A stretch of DNA of 64,000 bases, taken from positions 5,208,001 through 5,272,000 of the forward strand of contig JAOVFP010000006.1 of the NCBI GenBank assembly GCA_025738555.1, given 5' to 3'. Below, one piece after another: positions 1 to 11,523 of the stretch. Origin of the DNA: Cyathus striatus. Its lineage: Eukaryota; Basidiomycota; Agaricomycetes; Agaricales; Nidulariaceae. The translations under genes and the position numbers were made by a program. Within the stretch, counting starts at the first letter, position 1; each line of letters opens with the position of its first letter. The notes below the pieces were generated by a model, which saw nothing but the letters and a program-made list of their open reading frames with translations, was not told the DNA's origin and did no database searches.

Positions 1-1392
1 CCGGATACACCGCGGATCATCGTCGACCCTTGTTCCGGTGATAACGAGTTCGTTTGCACGGGCGTATGTGCCGTTGTCCCATCGATAACCCACAATCCTT
101 GCTGGGGCAGATAAGGAAGAAGGGAAAGATGGGGACGGAGGGAGTGAAGGGGAGAAAATGGGTAAAAGGCCATTCCCAAAGCGAGTTCGGTGGGTGTTAG
201 ATGGAAGCCTTTGTGGCCTTTTAGGGTCATTGATTTCCACTCTGTGGGGTATGTTAGTGAGTGATATGAAGGTCGCAGAAAGGAAGAAAAGAATAATAGA
301 ATGGTGGTTTGGAATATGAAGTAGGTATGGTTATCTTAAGTGCGGTTTATATTGAGCGGCGAATTCAAAGAATAAACCGATGAATCGTGCAGAAATAGAG
401 CGTAGAAAGAAAGAGACATTATGACGGCAGCGAAGATGAAGAACTGAAAGAAATGAACAAAGGAGTAGTAAAGATTAGAAATGACATAAAGGAAAGGGTG
501 GTAGATGATAAAATGGGCTTAGAGTGGGAAAGAGGAAGACGGGGACGACGATAAGAGGTTACACGGAGAAAAGAGAGTAGAAAGTCGGTGAAATATAAAC
601 TAAAAGACGAATAAAACCGACAAGCGAAAGGGGGTACGACGAAGAAAAGACGAATCCTCGTAAAGAACAGAACCAAAACTCACCACGTCTACAAACATCC
701 CTCTCATACTCCTCCTTAAACTCCATCCAAAACGCCCTAACATACTCTTCCCGATTAACCATCCACCCCCACCAATACCTCGTCAGGACCCTATCAAACA
801 TCATACACCTCCACCGGGCACTCAACCTGCCTTTTCCCTTCTTGCCCATAGCCACACGCGCACTCTCAAGAAACAAAAAACACAGCCTTGATAAATTCAA
901 GAGATCGAACTTGTAGTTCTCCCACTCGACCTCTGGAGGAGGGTCTTCGGATGTGAGGACGAGACGTACACTTTCCCAGAGGTACTTTCCACAAAACATC
1001 AATGGGATCCTGTATCCCAGCGGAAGGAGGACCTTGGGTCCACCCACGATCCCAATTTCGCAAAATTGCTCCTTTGGATCGGAAGGTTGGGGTGGGATCG
1101 AGAAGCATTGTTTTTGTAGGAGGGGGATTATGTCTACTTGCGTGGATAAGGTAGGATAGATGGGCGCGAGCTCTGCGGGATGACGCCAGTTTATGTCGTC
1201 TATGTTTTTGGGGTTTGCGATGGGTGTTGTGAGTGGGACGTGGATTGGGGGTGGGATTGTGGTTGGTGCGGGGGATGCTGATGCGGATGCGGATGCTGTG
1301 GTTGTGGAAGGTGCGGTGGGTATGGTGCGGTTTGAGCGTCTGCGGTGGATTGCTGAGATCGAGTCTGTCTGTTTGCTCGATTTGCGTGGCAT
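1..1392 (-). CDS. hypothetical protein, two exons, 3' end beyond window
   Basis: Minus-strand gene. Exon 1 is 1392..684, starting at the ATG at 1392-1390 (protein begins MPRKSSKQ); a longer upstream reading frame exists but has a low-complexity start. Exon 2 is 241..<1 and stays open to the window edge. The intron 683..242 (442 bp, long for this genome) has a GTGAGT donor, a CTCACTAAC branch-like sequence and a CACAG acceptor. Splicing joins a phase-1 codon correctly, which supports the model. The protein has a Ser/Thr/Pro/Ala-rich N-terminus (about 80 residues), then a globular part with PxVLLPLGYRIP and a hydrophobic helix near residue 170. I do not recognise the family; a distant UEV/BRE-like fold is a guess only. 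The 5' end of the gene is duplicated in decayed form near 31.0 kb. Confidence 0.6.
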
Positions 1393-1500
1393 GTTGGGTG
1401 GGAGTGGAAGGTGTGGGAGTAAGAGAATGAAAAAAAGGAAAGCAGGAAACAAGGGTGGTTGTTTTGGCGATGGGTAACAAACGAGTCTTGGGTATAAAGA

Positions 1501-3290
1501 AAGTCGTATGCTCGTAGGAAAGTCGACTCGAGTCGATGACAAACTCGCAATTTGCAGTTGTTGCTCGACATTTCCACCGACGCCACGAGTATTTTTCCAC
1601 CCTCCGGTTCTTCCCTCGCTTGCTCACTGGCGCGCTCGTTGGTTCGGCTTTGCTCTTGGACTTGAGCTCTGCTCTGCTTTGCTTACCTTGAAGGGATCGA
1701 TCTTGTCGATGGTGAAGATTCTGGAACGTGGCGACGACTCAGACTCAGTGGGTTGGTCGACGCTACGACGAGTGGTCGATAAAGGACTTGGGTGATGCAT
1801 GGACAAGCTTGGGCGTGGTTCTATAACAGGCTACGGGACATGACGAGCTTCCAGCGTACGTTCTCTACCCCTCACTTGCACTACCCCCACTCCTCTCCCG
1901 CCAGCGCTCAACCCCTCTCTTCTCCCCTTCCCCTCTGTCCCTCTCGCTCCCCCCTCCCAGTATCCCACTAGTCATCCGCCACACGTCATCAGACCCTCAC
2001 TCCACCCACGACCCGGCCATCAAATCCAACACATTTCGCGTCCCCGAGTCCCCGACATCCCCACGTAATGCGTAGGGCAAAGGGCATTTGTGCGGCCAAT
2101 TTCACTCTGGCGTCTTTGCTGGCTATGTGCTGGTTGATTACCACTGGTGTGTGCGCTTGAGTCTGGGAGGTGGGGTAGTGCTGTCTGGTGCTCGGAGGGT
2201 TGGTGCTGCGTCTTGAGACCTGCCTGTACACCTCGGCGCTTAAAGTTCTGGTAAGCATCTGATATATCGTCTTTGTTATCGCTTTCTTTCATGCTCACTG
2301 CATACGTACAAGATTGTATTGAAATTGTGTGTACATACACGCTGGGCTGTCTTCGCGTGTCCCTCGTACTACGCGTAACGTACATTTGCGTGCAGTCCAA
2401 GTCTTGATCGTATCTCCTCTTCTGTACCATTGGCATCCCGTCCACGCATGACCGCCCTACTCATTCAATGCTATTTCTTTTTGCCAAGTCCCACCTTTGT
2501 ATAGTCCAAGAAGTCATTGAGTTGGGTGGCAGTGCGTCTAATACAGTTAAAATTAAAACTCCCCCCTGTGTCAACGTTACTCTTATGTATCCTAGTTGGT
2601 TTCATTAGGTGGCACGTTGAGCGCTATGGTGCGCTGGTGAGTGAGCTAGTGATACCACCTTCTCGTGCTCACCTATATCACGATCCAGGAATAAACGACA
2701 CAACTGACGAATTAAGGTGTCAATAAACGCCTTCGATGGGTACATTCCGTCGGTTTGATGAGGATAGTTACTGCCAATGTGAGTGATAGCTAAATGCACT
2801 TCTGTCTTCGTACCGTGTACCGTGAAGCAGGGCCGAGCGAAACCCTTTGTGTAGACGTATGACTCATACCTATTTACCGTTCGACCTTCAACCAGGGAAG
2901 TCGTCTCTGTATTTCCCTTACACGCACTACACTACCGTATCTAAGCACAACATGGCGTATACTTTCGAGTATGTCTTCTCCAAGAATGTAGTGCCCTGTT
3001 CAATGCTAAGTGTTCAGTATCACGTTCCCAGTTTGATACATTGCTCGCCTCCATTTCTCTCATTTAAAAGCCCATCACCTCTTATGACACTGCCATATAA
3101 AAAACCTACGAATACAGTCTATCCCAGTAACCACCATTATCAAACCAACATACTCTTGAACGTCAAATCCCTCGCTACCACGATCCACATCACTGCTAAA
3201 CGATCTCTGAACCATAAATGTCCTCATCTTCCTCGTCATCTGATCCTCGACCTGGACCTGACCGCGCTACAAATATAGATCTAGGCGCAG
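1501..3290 (+). repeat. dispersed non-coding repeat R1, copy a
   Basis: About 1.8 kb that recurs, with 80-95% identity by eye, at 31764-33250 and 49958-51090 on the plus strand, and in shorter form on the minus strand near 41.5-42.3, 44.8-45.5, 46.4-46.6 and 47.5-48.4 kb. Shared landmarks are CCACCCTCCGGTTCTTCCCT near 1595, GATTCTGGAACGTGGCGA near 1715, CCCCGACATCCCC near 2050 and TTCGATGGGTACATTCC near 2732. It has no long ORF, and the short open frames differ between copies. Boundaries are approximate. It may be a non-autonomous retroelement; no terminal repeats were identified. Confidence 0.7.
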
Positions 3291-3299
3291 TCACTTTCA

Positions 3300-5037
3300 T
3301 CGGCCTCCAAGTCTGACAGTTTTCTCAGTTTCAGTATGAACCGAGATCCCTATTCAAAGAGTGAGTGAATATATGTACTCCGTCGAACCAAATTGTACTA
3401 GTGCTACTGACTGTGAAAGATAGAACTGCAGTTTGGACACTGAAAGGATACATGCTGGGCTTAGCTAGGGGAAGTACTGTTAAGCCTTTGGATACATACA
3501 GGGCTGTAACTGCAGGGAATATAGATGCATTGTCGAGAGTAGTCAATGTCGTAATAATCGTTGTCACTGAAATTATGACGACAATTAGCAACCTTAACGA
3601 GAATCATGAAACACTTCTTACCGAATAGGAGGCAAACATATAATGTTCCGTCACGCACTATCGATGTAATAATTGGACTGAAAGCATTTCTTTCATTTTT
3701 GAATAATTTCCGTAGTCCGAGGTGCTCTGGAATTGCTTTTTTTCCAGCTTTAATTAAAGTTAGTAGAAATAACATGGCTATTTATTTCAGTGAGATTACA
3801 CAGGAATATCTAGAATAACAAAGCCATACGTACCATGTAGTGCAATTGATAATCCATAATAAATGTTTTTCAATTTCATACCTAAAGTGAGGTTTGGCGA
3901 GACAGTGCTTAAGCAACCAAAGCCTGAGAGAACAAAATATGTTTTAGAGGAATCGATAGCTTCAACAAATGATATCACAATCCCAGCCTAGCAAATAAAA
4001 TCCATTATATGTGTGTAGTACTATTGTAGTAAATTACGAACCGTGAATTTTGCTATTATCACATATATTGTTTAGTCGGTATGACTATCAGTTAGGATTA
4101 ATATTATACACACCAACAATGCTCATTGCAAGAAGCAAAGCAGCTATAATGTTGTTGAAAATAAAAAGCTTAATACGAGATATTCATCAACATTTACGAT
4201 CACGCTCACCTTTCCTGCTGTTTCCATATAGTGCGCTCACCAGAAATATAAATACAAGGTCCACAGAAGTGCTGATAACGATCATGCCCGCGCTACGGGG
4301 AGTGAGGCGAGACATAAGTTCATCTCTGAAAGCAGAAAATATCGTACTAACCCAACGTGAAACCATGAACCGCTCGACAACTTTACGAGTCTCTCAGAAA
4401 TATTGTACCAAATTTATTAGTTACCTATTACTTACGTCTAAGAAACGAAGTGAGTCAAATGAAAAATAGTTTGCGAACGTAGGGGTGTAAAAGCACTTAC
4501 TGCCAAAGATACATCTCCAGTCGCGATATAGATAGACACTATATTACTAACATTAGTTCAACTGCGGTGAATGGGATGAATGCTTACAAATAGCTTCAGT
4601 TCTGAGTTGAGGAGTGTCAGTGAATACATATAAAAATTACTGTAAAATAAAACTTACAGAAGATAAAGTGGGCAGTAATATCTAGAGATTATATATAATA
4701 ACTTGGAGAATGACCATTTGCTATCACTGTGTAGAAACGCATAGATGATCAGAACAATTAAAACAGAGACCTTAAAGTTCTTCTCACCTCCATATATATG
4801 TCATCTATTGTAGAGGTAACATTGAAATGTATTTGAAACCAGCACAAAATCTTCTTACCTCGTCGAAAAATGTGTATGCAATATCATATACCAATGAGGT
4901 CACAACAGCAACTGATGTAACATTCAGTGACGAGAGCGATATGTAAAAGAGAGAGATATACCATGTACCATGTTCACTTTTAGATTTGTGCTGCTCATGT
5001 CAACCAGCAGAGCAATTAGTTGACTGTCGTCGTCCAT
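3300..5037 (-). CDS. DUF6533-like multi-pass membrane protein, many small exons
   Basis: The minus-strand start ATG is at 5037. Six exons can be phased exactly: 5037..4962, 4911..4859, 4804..4788 (17 nt), 4726..4658, 4601..4588 (14 nt) and 4538..4501, giving 89 codons with introns of 49-61 bp. The resulting protein carries the landmarks of the basidiomycete DUF6533 family: a YDIAYTFFDE segment followed by W..KWSFSKLLYIISRYY. Further coding blocks follow at 4325..4210 (ending SALYGNSRK), about 4175..4110 (hydrophobic helix IIAALLLAMSIV), about 3985..3890, and 3775..3360 (ending with SIVRDGTLYVCLLF and LDNASIFPAVTALYVS, also family-typical). Function is unknown; the family is predicted to have seven membrane helices. 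I could not phase every downstream junction, so a disabled gene is possible. Confidence 0.6.
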
Positions 5038-5846
5038 TGATATATAGATGTAATCAGGATTAGTTCGAAGCTACAGAGGCTACGATTCAAAGTTCTTCGG
5101 CCATACAGTATTTTATACGGAATCCAATTGCCAATCAAAAATACGTGTCATGCAGTTACCAGATCTACATATGCCGATCGTTCTCATAGCTCGGATATCT
5201 ACAAAAATGATATCAGAACTTTTATTCTCAATAATGCATCATAAGCATTATCGTATATACAAGATGCGATAAATCTATTGTATGGCTTAAATAATATCTT
5301 CGAACTCATATTGAAGCTGAGTGTATTGACTTTCTAGCATTGGTTTCTGAATGTTACGTTGAGGTGCCTATGGTAAGACTTGGAGAGCAACGAATAGCGG
5401 TGGTATCTTTCGGTAACAGATTGAATAACCATCCGCAACTTCCTGTGGGACCTACAGATCAAATTTGATATATGGATTCTTCCTAAGGCTCGACAAAGCT
5501 TCCAAACACACACTCTTACCAACAGATGTTGCGGGATCGAAGAGATACACTATACTGATTCAGAAGCGTAGTTGAGGTGTATTCCCTCTGTGATACATGA
5601 TACGAAAGCTGTGTTCCTAAGGGTAGTATATGCTGAAAGAAAATATAGCGCCATATACAACTATTCGGTCCATTGTTAGTATACTGCCTGCAATACAGTC
5701 CTGCATTGCCTCAGTGACATCAGGATTAGGTAGAGAACTCACTTTCAAGTGGAGGAAAGCGATAGAGTGAAAGACAGGTTTGTTAGTAAGAACTCTTGCA
5801 CTCTAAATAATGTCTTTCTTGGTAGCAACAATGGCAATGGCGCTTA
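5038..5846. other. AT-rich interval without a recognisable gene
   Basis: Lies between the start of the DUF6533-like gene and the 5' LTR of the gypsy element. Only short open frames occur (for example 62 codons at 5334-5522, minus) with no recognisable motif. It may hold the promoter of the minus-strand gene. The sequence resumes at 24004 after the gypsy insertion. Confidence 0.5.
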
Positions 5847-6689
5847 CCTCTAATACGCCTAGCGTACTTCTACCTACTATAAAAACATTATTTCTATATT
5901 CTACGCGCTACTTACAAACGGTACAATATATCTGGGTTGTAATTAGTAGCTAAGGTAGAGGTCCCGGACCGTTAGCTAGCGCGGGAACGATCCGCGCTAA
6001 TAAGGGACATTACTAGCCTAAGTAGGAAAGCGTCTAAGAATAGAAACATCGAGGTCAGAGTTTATTCTCGACATCGGTGAGAGATAATTACCAGTAAGGC
6101 CGGAGATCGAGCTAAGCGCGCGTCTATTCTAATAATAGATTATCGAAGCAATGTTATCACGTCATAGGAAAAGGCATGAGGACCAGACCCACGGCAAGTG
6201 CCACTATCTAACCACGCTGTACCAGCGCTGTGTATCAGCACGTCATAGGCGCCTGGCTAGGTCTGAGACCCGGCATTCTCGGCAGGCTGATTCAGCGTTT
6301 CCCATTTCCACGCGTCAAAGCGTGTGGCATCATACTTTCATATGGAGCGCCTCACCTGCGAACAGATTCTATTGTACTTTGTTATCTTCCCATATGGACG
6401 CGTTCTTGGCGTTCATATGCATGTCAAACCGTGATTTACTCTGGTCCATCCCAGACTCTCGTAGCTAGTCTACAATGTCTACTTTACAGCTTAGCTAATG
6501 AGGGGTGTTAGCCATTTGGATCATAAAAAGCCCAGGTTTTATGAAAAAGTGATCACAAAATCCCTGACTTCCATGATCACTGCTAAAATCTAATGGTATT
6601 CATTATTATTAATGAATGTATGAGTGATCAAAGGTGATCATTGGATATTATAATAGTGTATGATGGATATTAAAGGGCATATTGACTAA

Positions 6690-7140
6690 TAATGAATACT
6701 AATGAATGTGAAAGTGATCATAAGTGATCATAATATGATATAACGGTGTATTATAGTGTGTAATGACTACTGGTGAATACTAATGGATGTGGAAGTGATC
6801 ATAAGTGATCATGGTATGTTGTAATAGCATATTATAGTGCGTAATGACTGCTGGTGAATACTAATGGATGTGGAAGTGATCATAAGTGATCATGGTATAG
6901 TATAATGGTGTATTATAGTGTGTAATGACTACTAGTTAATACTAATGAATGTGGAAGTGATCATATGTGATCATGATATGTTATAATAGTGTTTTATAGT
7001 GCATAATGACTACTGGTGAATACTAATGAATGTAGAAGTGATCATAAGTGATCATGGTATGTTATAATAGCATATTATTGTGTGTAATGCTTACTAGTTA
7101 ATACTAATAAATATAAAAGTGATCATAAGTGATCATTGTA
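6690..7140 (+). repeat. subterminal 81-bp tandem repeats, left arm
   Basis: About five to six units of 81 bp. Each contains the paired palindrome TGATCATAAGTGATCA followed by an AT-rich stretch and a GTAATGACTACTGGTGAATA-like end. Subterminal repeats in hAT elements commonly bind transposase; that role here is inference. Confidence 0.8.
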
Positions 7141-7179
7141 TAAATAATAGCATATTAATTTATAAATGAATATAGGAAT

Positions 7180-8110
7180 ATCACATTTTCCCACATGTCA
7201 CACCTGTCACGCTCGTCACATTCGTCACATATGTCACGAGTGTTACGAATGTCACGCTCCACATATTTGTCACATATGTCACGTATGTCACATATGTAGC
7301 ATTTGTCATACTTGTCACACATGTTGTGTATGTCATGTATGTCACACCTGTACGTCACACCTGTCACGCTCATCACATTCGTCACATATGTCACGAGTGT
7401 TACGAATGTCACGCTCCGCATATTTGTCACATATGTCACGTATGTCACATATGTAGCATTTGTCATACTTGTCACACATGTTGTGTATGTCACACCTGTC
7501 ACGTTCGTCACGTTCGTCACATATGTCACGAGTGTTACGAATGTCACGCTCCACATATTTGTCACATATGTCACGTATGTCACATATGTAGCATTTGTCA
7601 TACTTGTCACACATGTTGTGTATGTCACGTATGTCACATATGTCACATATGTTGCATTTGTCATACTTGTCATACTTGTCATACTTGTCCCACTTGTTGT
7701 GTATGTCACACATGTCACACATCTCATGTATGTTACACATCTCATGTATATCACACCTGTCACACCTGTCGTATTTGTCACATATATCACACGGTGTCAC
7801 AGTACGAATGTCACGCTCCTCATATTTGTCACACTTGTCACACTTTTTATACATGTCACACGTGTTATGTATGTCACATTTGTCATGCATATCACATTCT
7901 TACATGTCATGCTTGTCAGATTCGTCACACCTGTCACGCTCGTCACATATGTCACATATTTTACTACTTGTCACATACATTTCACTTATCAGTCCCATCT
8001 GTCACAAATGTCACCCCTTCCCTATAAGTTACAAATGTCACATTTTCTGTATTTGTCATTCCTTTCCTGTATGTTACACTTGCACCCATATCACACTTGT
8101 TATGCTTTAC
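7180..8110 (+). repeat. degenerate 9-bp satellite (NNWTGTCAC), left arm
   Basis: Runs of a 9-bp unit close to ATATGTCAC, variably mutated. Because 9 is a multiple of three, both strands stay open over long distances and give artificial proteins rich in VTY, CHI or SHM. These are not genes. The array decays toward the element's centre. Confidence 0.85.
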
Positions 8111-8289
8111 ATTTACACCTTTCCCACATATCATTGTTAGCATATTGATCTCACAAGTAAATTTACTTGCCATACAGATTACATCTGTCACAAATTTCCA
8201 CTTGTCACATATGTCCCCTATATTACCACATACTGTGCTTTTCTTTTCCTGCTACCCATCACACCATTTCTGCCACCAATTGTTGTCTG

Positions 8290-9240
8290 AAGCAACAAAT
8301 AATGAAGGGGGGTAGGTTAGGAGAGAGGGGGGTGATAAGAGATGAAAAGCTCAGACACAGACACAGACACAGACACAGATACAAATACAAATAGGAGGAA
8401 ACTTGTGGTCAACTATCAAATTACAGGGGGTTTATATACTAGAGTTATCAATCAAAGTCCTACCAAGGCCTGAATCAGAGGCTGTACAACCCAGAATATC
8501 TAACATTGTACCTTTCCTGCCACCTGTTGCAACTTTCCTGACAAGTTGCACATTTCACACTTTCCCTATTCACCACATCCATCACATCTTTTCTCATATA
8601 TCACATAGTACTAACTGTATACTACCTTCCCACTATTACATCTCTTATCTTTTTGTCTCACTTCATGTTTAGTTCAATTGTGTTTTTTTTCCATGTCACT
8701 CATTCTACTATGGTTCCATGTTATTGTTAAAACTTATAACTTTCTAATGTCTCAAGTCTTGATGTCAATATGATACTGTTTTCATGTCCTACTAGTACTT
8801 ATCTATTCATAAGCAAGAACTGCTATATAACCAGCTGTTGTATGTATCATTCTCACAGATGTCTCAACTGACTCTCAGCTTACTCTCATCTGAGACTTAA
8901 ATAAAACAAGTAGTTAAATGTAACAATCATGTGAGTGCTTAAAATTTATAATTTCCATAACTCAGTGAAGGCTATCAACCTTGACAATTTCAAACTAATT
9001 GCAGATGGCATAGTGTCATATATGTTGTATTTGACATGAGATTCTTGAGACAATTATTACACATGTAACTGTATGAGTGTCTAAATACTGATGTGAGCTT
9101 TGACAAAGATCAGAAACATAAGGATCATTGACTTCAACTTGTATGCTGTGTACAATGCAGTTCTTTGTGTTCAGATATATTATAGCAAGTCATATGTTTC
9201 TATTTTAATACTTAAGATTGGTACACTAAAGATGTGTTCA
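8290..9240. other. unique central spacer of the foldback element
   Basis: Non-repetitive AT-rich sequence between the inverted arms. It includes a short (CAGACA)n-like microsatellite near 8352-8380. No transposase-like frame or RNA gene was recognised. It may be the remnant of captured host DNA or of an autonomous element's interior. Confidence 0.5.
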
Positions 9241-9559
9241 CCAAAACAGGTTTGAAGTAGGGGAATGAAATAGAATCTTCAATTTGTAATGTATGTAATA
9301 TTTATAGAAGTATGATGTGTAATATAACTGAAAAATGTGACATGTAAGAAAAGTGCAACAAAATAAGAGAAAATATGACAGATATAACAGACATGGAAAA
9401 TGTGACAAATATGTAAGGAATGTGACAAATGTGTAAAATATGATAAGTGTTATATGAATAATGCTTGAAGAGTGTGACAGGTATAACAGACAAAAAAAAG
9501 GTTGACAGATGTGGAAAGCATGACATTTGTGACAGATGAGAGTAATAAGTGTGATATAT

Positions 9560-10330
9560 ATGACCAGCAGTAAAATGTGTGACATATGTGACGAGTGTGA
9601 CGAATCTGACAAGTGTGACATGTAAGATAAATGTGATATGCATGACAAGTGTGATGAATCTGACAAGTATGACATGTAAGAATGTGATATGCATGACAAA
9701 TATGACATACATAACAGGTGTGACATGTATAAAAAGTGTGACAAGTGTGACAAATGCTACATACATGACATATACAACAGGTGTGACAAATATAAGGAGC
9801 GTGACATTCGTACTGTGACACGTGTGACATACGTGACAAATACGACAGGTGTGACATGTGTGACATATACAACAAGTGTGACAAGTATGACAAATGCAAC
9901 ATACGTGACATACGTGACAGGTGTGACAAATGTGATGTACAGGTGTGATATATGTGACATATACAACATCTGTGACAAGTATACTGTGACACATGTGACG
10001 TACATAAGTGTGACAAATGTGACATGCATAACATGTGTGACAGGTGTGACATACATGAGACATGTGACATACATGAGACATGTGACATATGTGATAAATA
10101 TGATAGGTGTGACATGTGTGACATACACAACAAGTGGGACAAGTATGACAAATGCAACATATGTGACAGGTGTGACATACGTGACATACACAACATGTGT
10201 GACAAGTATGACAAATGCTACATATGTGACATACGTGACATATGTGACAAATATGTGGAGCGTGACATTCGTAACACTCGTGACATATGTGACGAATGTG
10301 ACGAGCGTGACAGGTGTGACATGTGGGAAA
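9560..10330 (-). repeat. degenerate 9-bp satellite, right arm (inverted)
   Basis: Reverse complement of the left-arm satellite. The outermost part, near 10190-10340, matches 7185-7330 almost base for base in inverted orientation. Long open frames here are by-products of the 9-bp period. Confidence 0.85.
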
Positions 10331-10384
10331 ATGTGATATTCCTATATTCATTTATAAATTAATATGCTATTATTTATACAATGA

Positions 10385-10830
10385 TCACTTATGATCACTT
10401 TTATATTTATTAGTATTAACTAGTAAGCATTACACACAATAATATGCTATTATAACATACCATGATCACTTATGATCACTTCTACATTCATTAGTATTCA
10501 CCAGTAGTCATTATGCACTATAAAACACTATTATAACATATCATGATCACATATGATCACTTCCACATTCATTAGTATTAACTAGTAGTCATTACACACT
10601 ATAATACACCATTATACTATACCATGATCACTTATGATCACTTCCACATCCATTAGTATTCACCAGCAGTCATTACGCACTATAATATGCTATTACAACA
10701 TACCATGATCACTTATGATCACTTCCACATCCATTAGTATTCACCAGTAGTCATTACACACTATAATACACCGTTATATCATATTATGATCACTTATGAT
10801 CACTTTCACATTCATTAGTATTCATTATTA
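10385..10830 (-). repeat. subterminal 81-bp tandem repeats, right arm (inverted)
   Basis: Mirror image of the 6690-7140 array with the same unit order and the same paired TGATCA palindromes. The near identity of the arms suggests gene conversion or recent origin by inverted duplication. Confidence 0.8.
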
Positions 10831-11438
10831 GTCAATATGCCCTTTAATATCCATCATACACTATTATAATATCCAATGATCACCTTTGATCACTCATACA
10901 TTCATTAATAATAATGAATACCATTAGATTTTAGCAGTGATCATGGAAGTCAGGGATTTTGTGATCACTTTTTCATAAAACCTGGGCTTTTTATGATCCA
11001 AATTGGCTGACACTTATGAGCTAATGCGCAATTACTGCTTTTGTATTAACTATATAGTTCCTCTAGCCGTAGTTTTGTAGGATATTTAATAGGTAGAGTT
11101 AAGTAGGATGAGGGCAGTCTCCTGTGCCCCGAGAAATACCATCTAGCATCGTGCTTTAGTATTTGTGTGAGCTTTGAGATTCTAAGTGCAACGCGAAGTG
11201 TGAAGTCATAAGGCCGTGTTAAGTCCGAGATTAAGGAACGCGCATCAAAGCGTTCGCTAAGTGTGCACTCCCTCTCGAACGTCGGTTTTCGACACCCTTT
11301 CTATTACTTTACTTCGCCCGGAAGCACCTTGCATCTGAGTCTTACCCACCGAGCACTTTCTTAGTGAGCGTACGTGGTGTGAGTTTTATTATTAATATTT
11401 ACATTTACACTACGTTGCACTAAACTAGATACTTTATC

Positions 11439-11456
11439 TGGAGCCCACCGCGAGGG
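11439..11456 (+). other. candidate primer binding site
   Basis: TGGAGCCCACCGCGAGGG begins three bases after the 5' LTR end. A TGG start at this spacing is what a site complementary to a tRNA 3' CCA end should show. The particular tRNA was not identified. Confidence 0.5.
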
Positions 11457-11523
11457 GGTAAACCGGATACAAGCGCTAACGTTGCGGAGTAGTGTGAATT
11501 GAATAAATAATAACGCGCTCGCC

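Larger units (their letters stand above)
6501..11018. mobile_element. giant foldback DNA transposon, hAT-like ends, non-autonomous
   Basis: Flanked by the 8-bp direct repeat AGCTAATG (6493-6500 and 11019-11026). The 3' LTR carries the same place empty, once, at 23570-23577. Termini are AGGGGTGTTAGCCA on the left and, reverse-complemented, AAGTGTCAGCCAA on the right, resembling the CAGGGGTG type of hAT ends; 8-bp duplications are also typical of hAT. The two ends are inverted copies over roughly 1.5 kb each: subterminal 81-bp repeats, then a 9-bp satellite. The centre (about 8.2-9.4 kb) is unique and non-coding. No transposase is present, so movement would need a helper in trans. Confidence 0.85.
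5851..11435 (+). repeat. 5' LTR, split by a nested foldback transposon
   Basis: The LTR halves are 5851-6500 and 11019-11435. They align continuously with the 3' LTR at 22928-23998. The interruption lies exactly at AGCTAATG, which is duplicated on both sides of the nested element. Small reading frames within the LTR are duplicated in both copies and are not genes. Confidence 0.93.

Noticed and set aside
559..676. C-terminal extension of the left-edge gene's first frame
   Set aside because: A GTGAGT donor at 683 and a phase-matched exon at 241 indicate that this is intron sequence.
6151..6511. Two overlapping frames of 93-105 codons
   Set aside because: They lie in the 5' LTR and recur in the 3' LTR at 23228-23600. 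No conservation beyond the LTR identity.
7155..8148. Long open frames on both strands (up to 281 codons)
   Set aside because: They arise from a 9-bp satellite, whose period is a multiple of three. The encoded VTY/CHI/SHM repeats have no start context, splice sites or homology.
7180..10330. CRISPR-like array of regular short repeats
   Set aside because: Units are contiguous with no unique spacers, in a eukaryotic transposon arm.
9238..10362. Long open frames up to 349 codons
   Set aside because: Mirror image of the left satellite arm; the same artefact of period.
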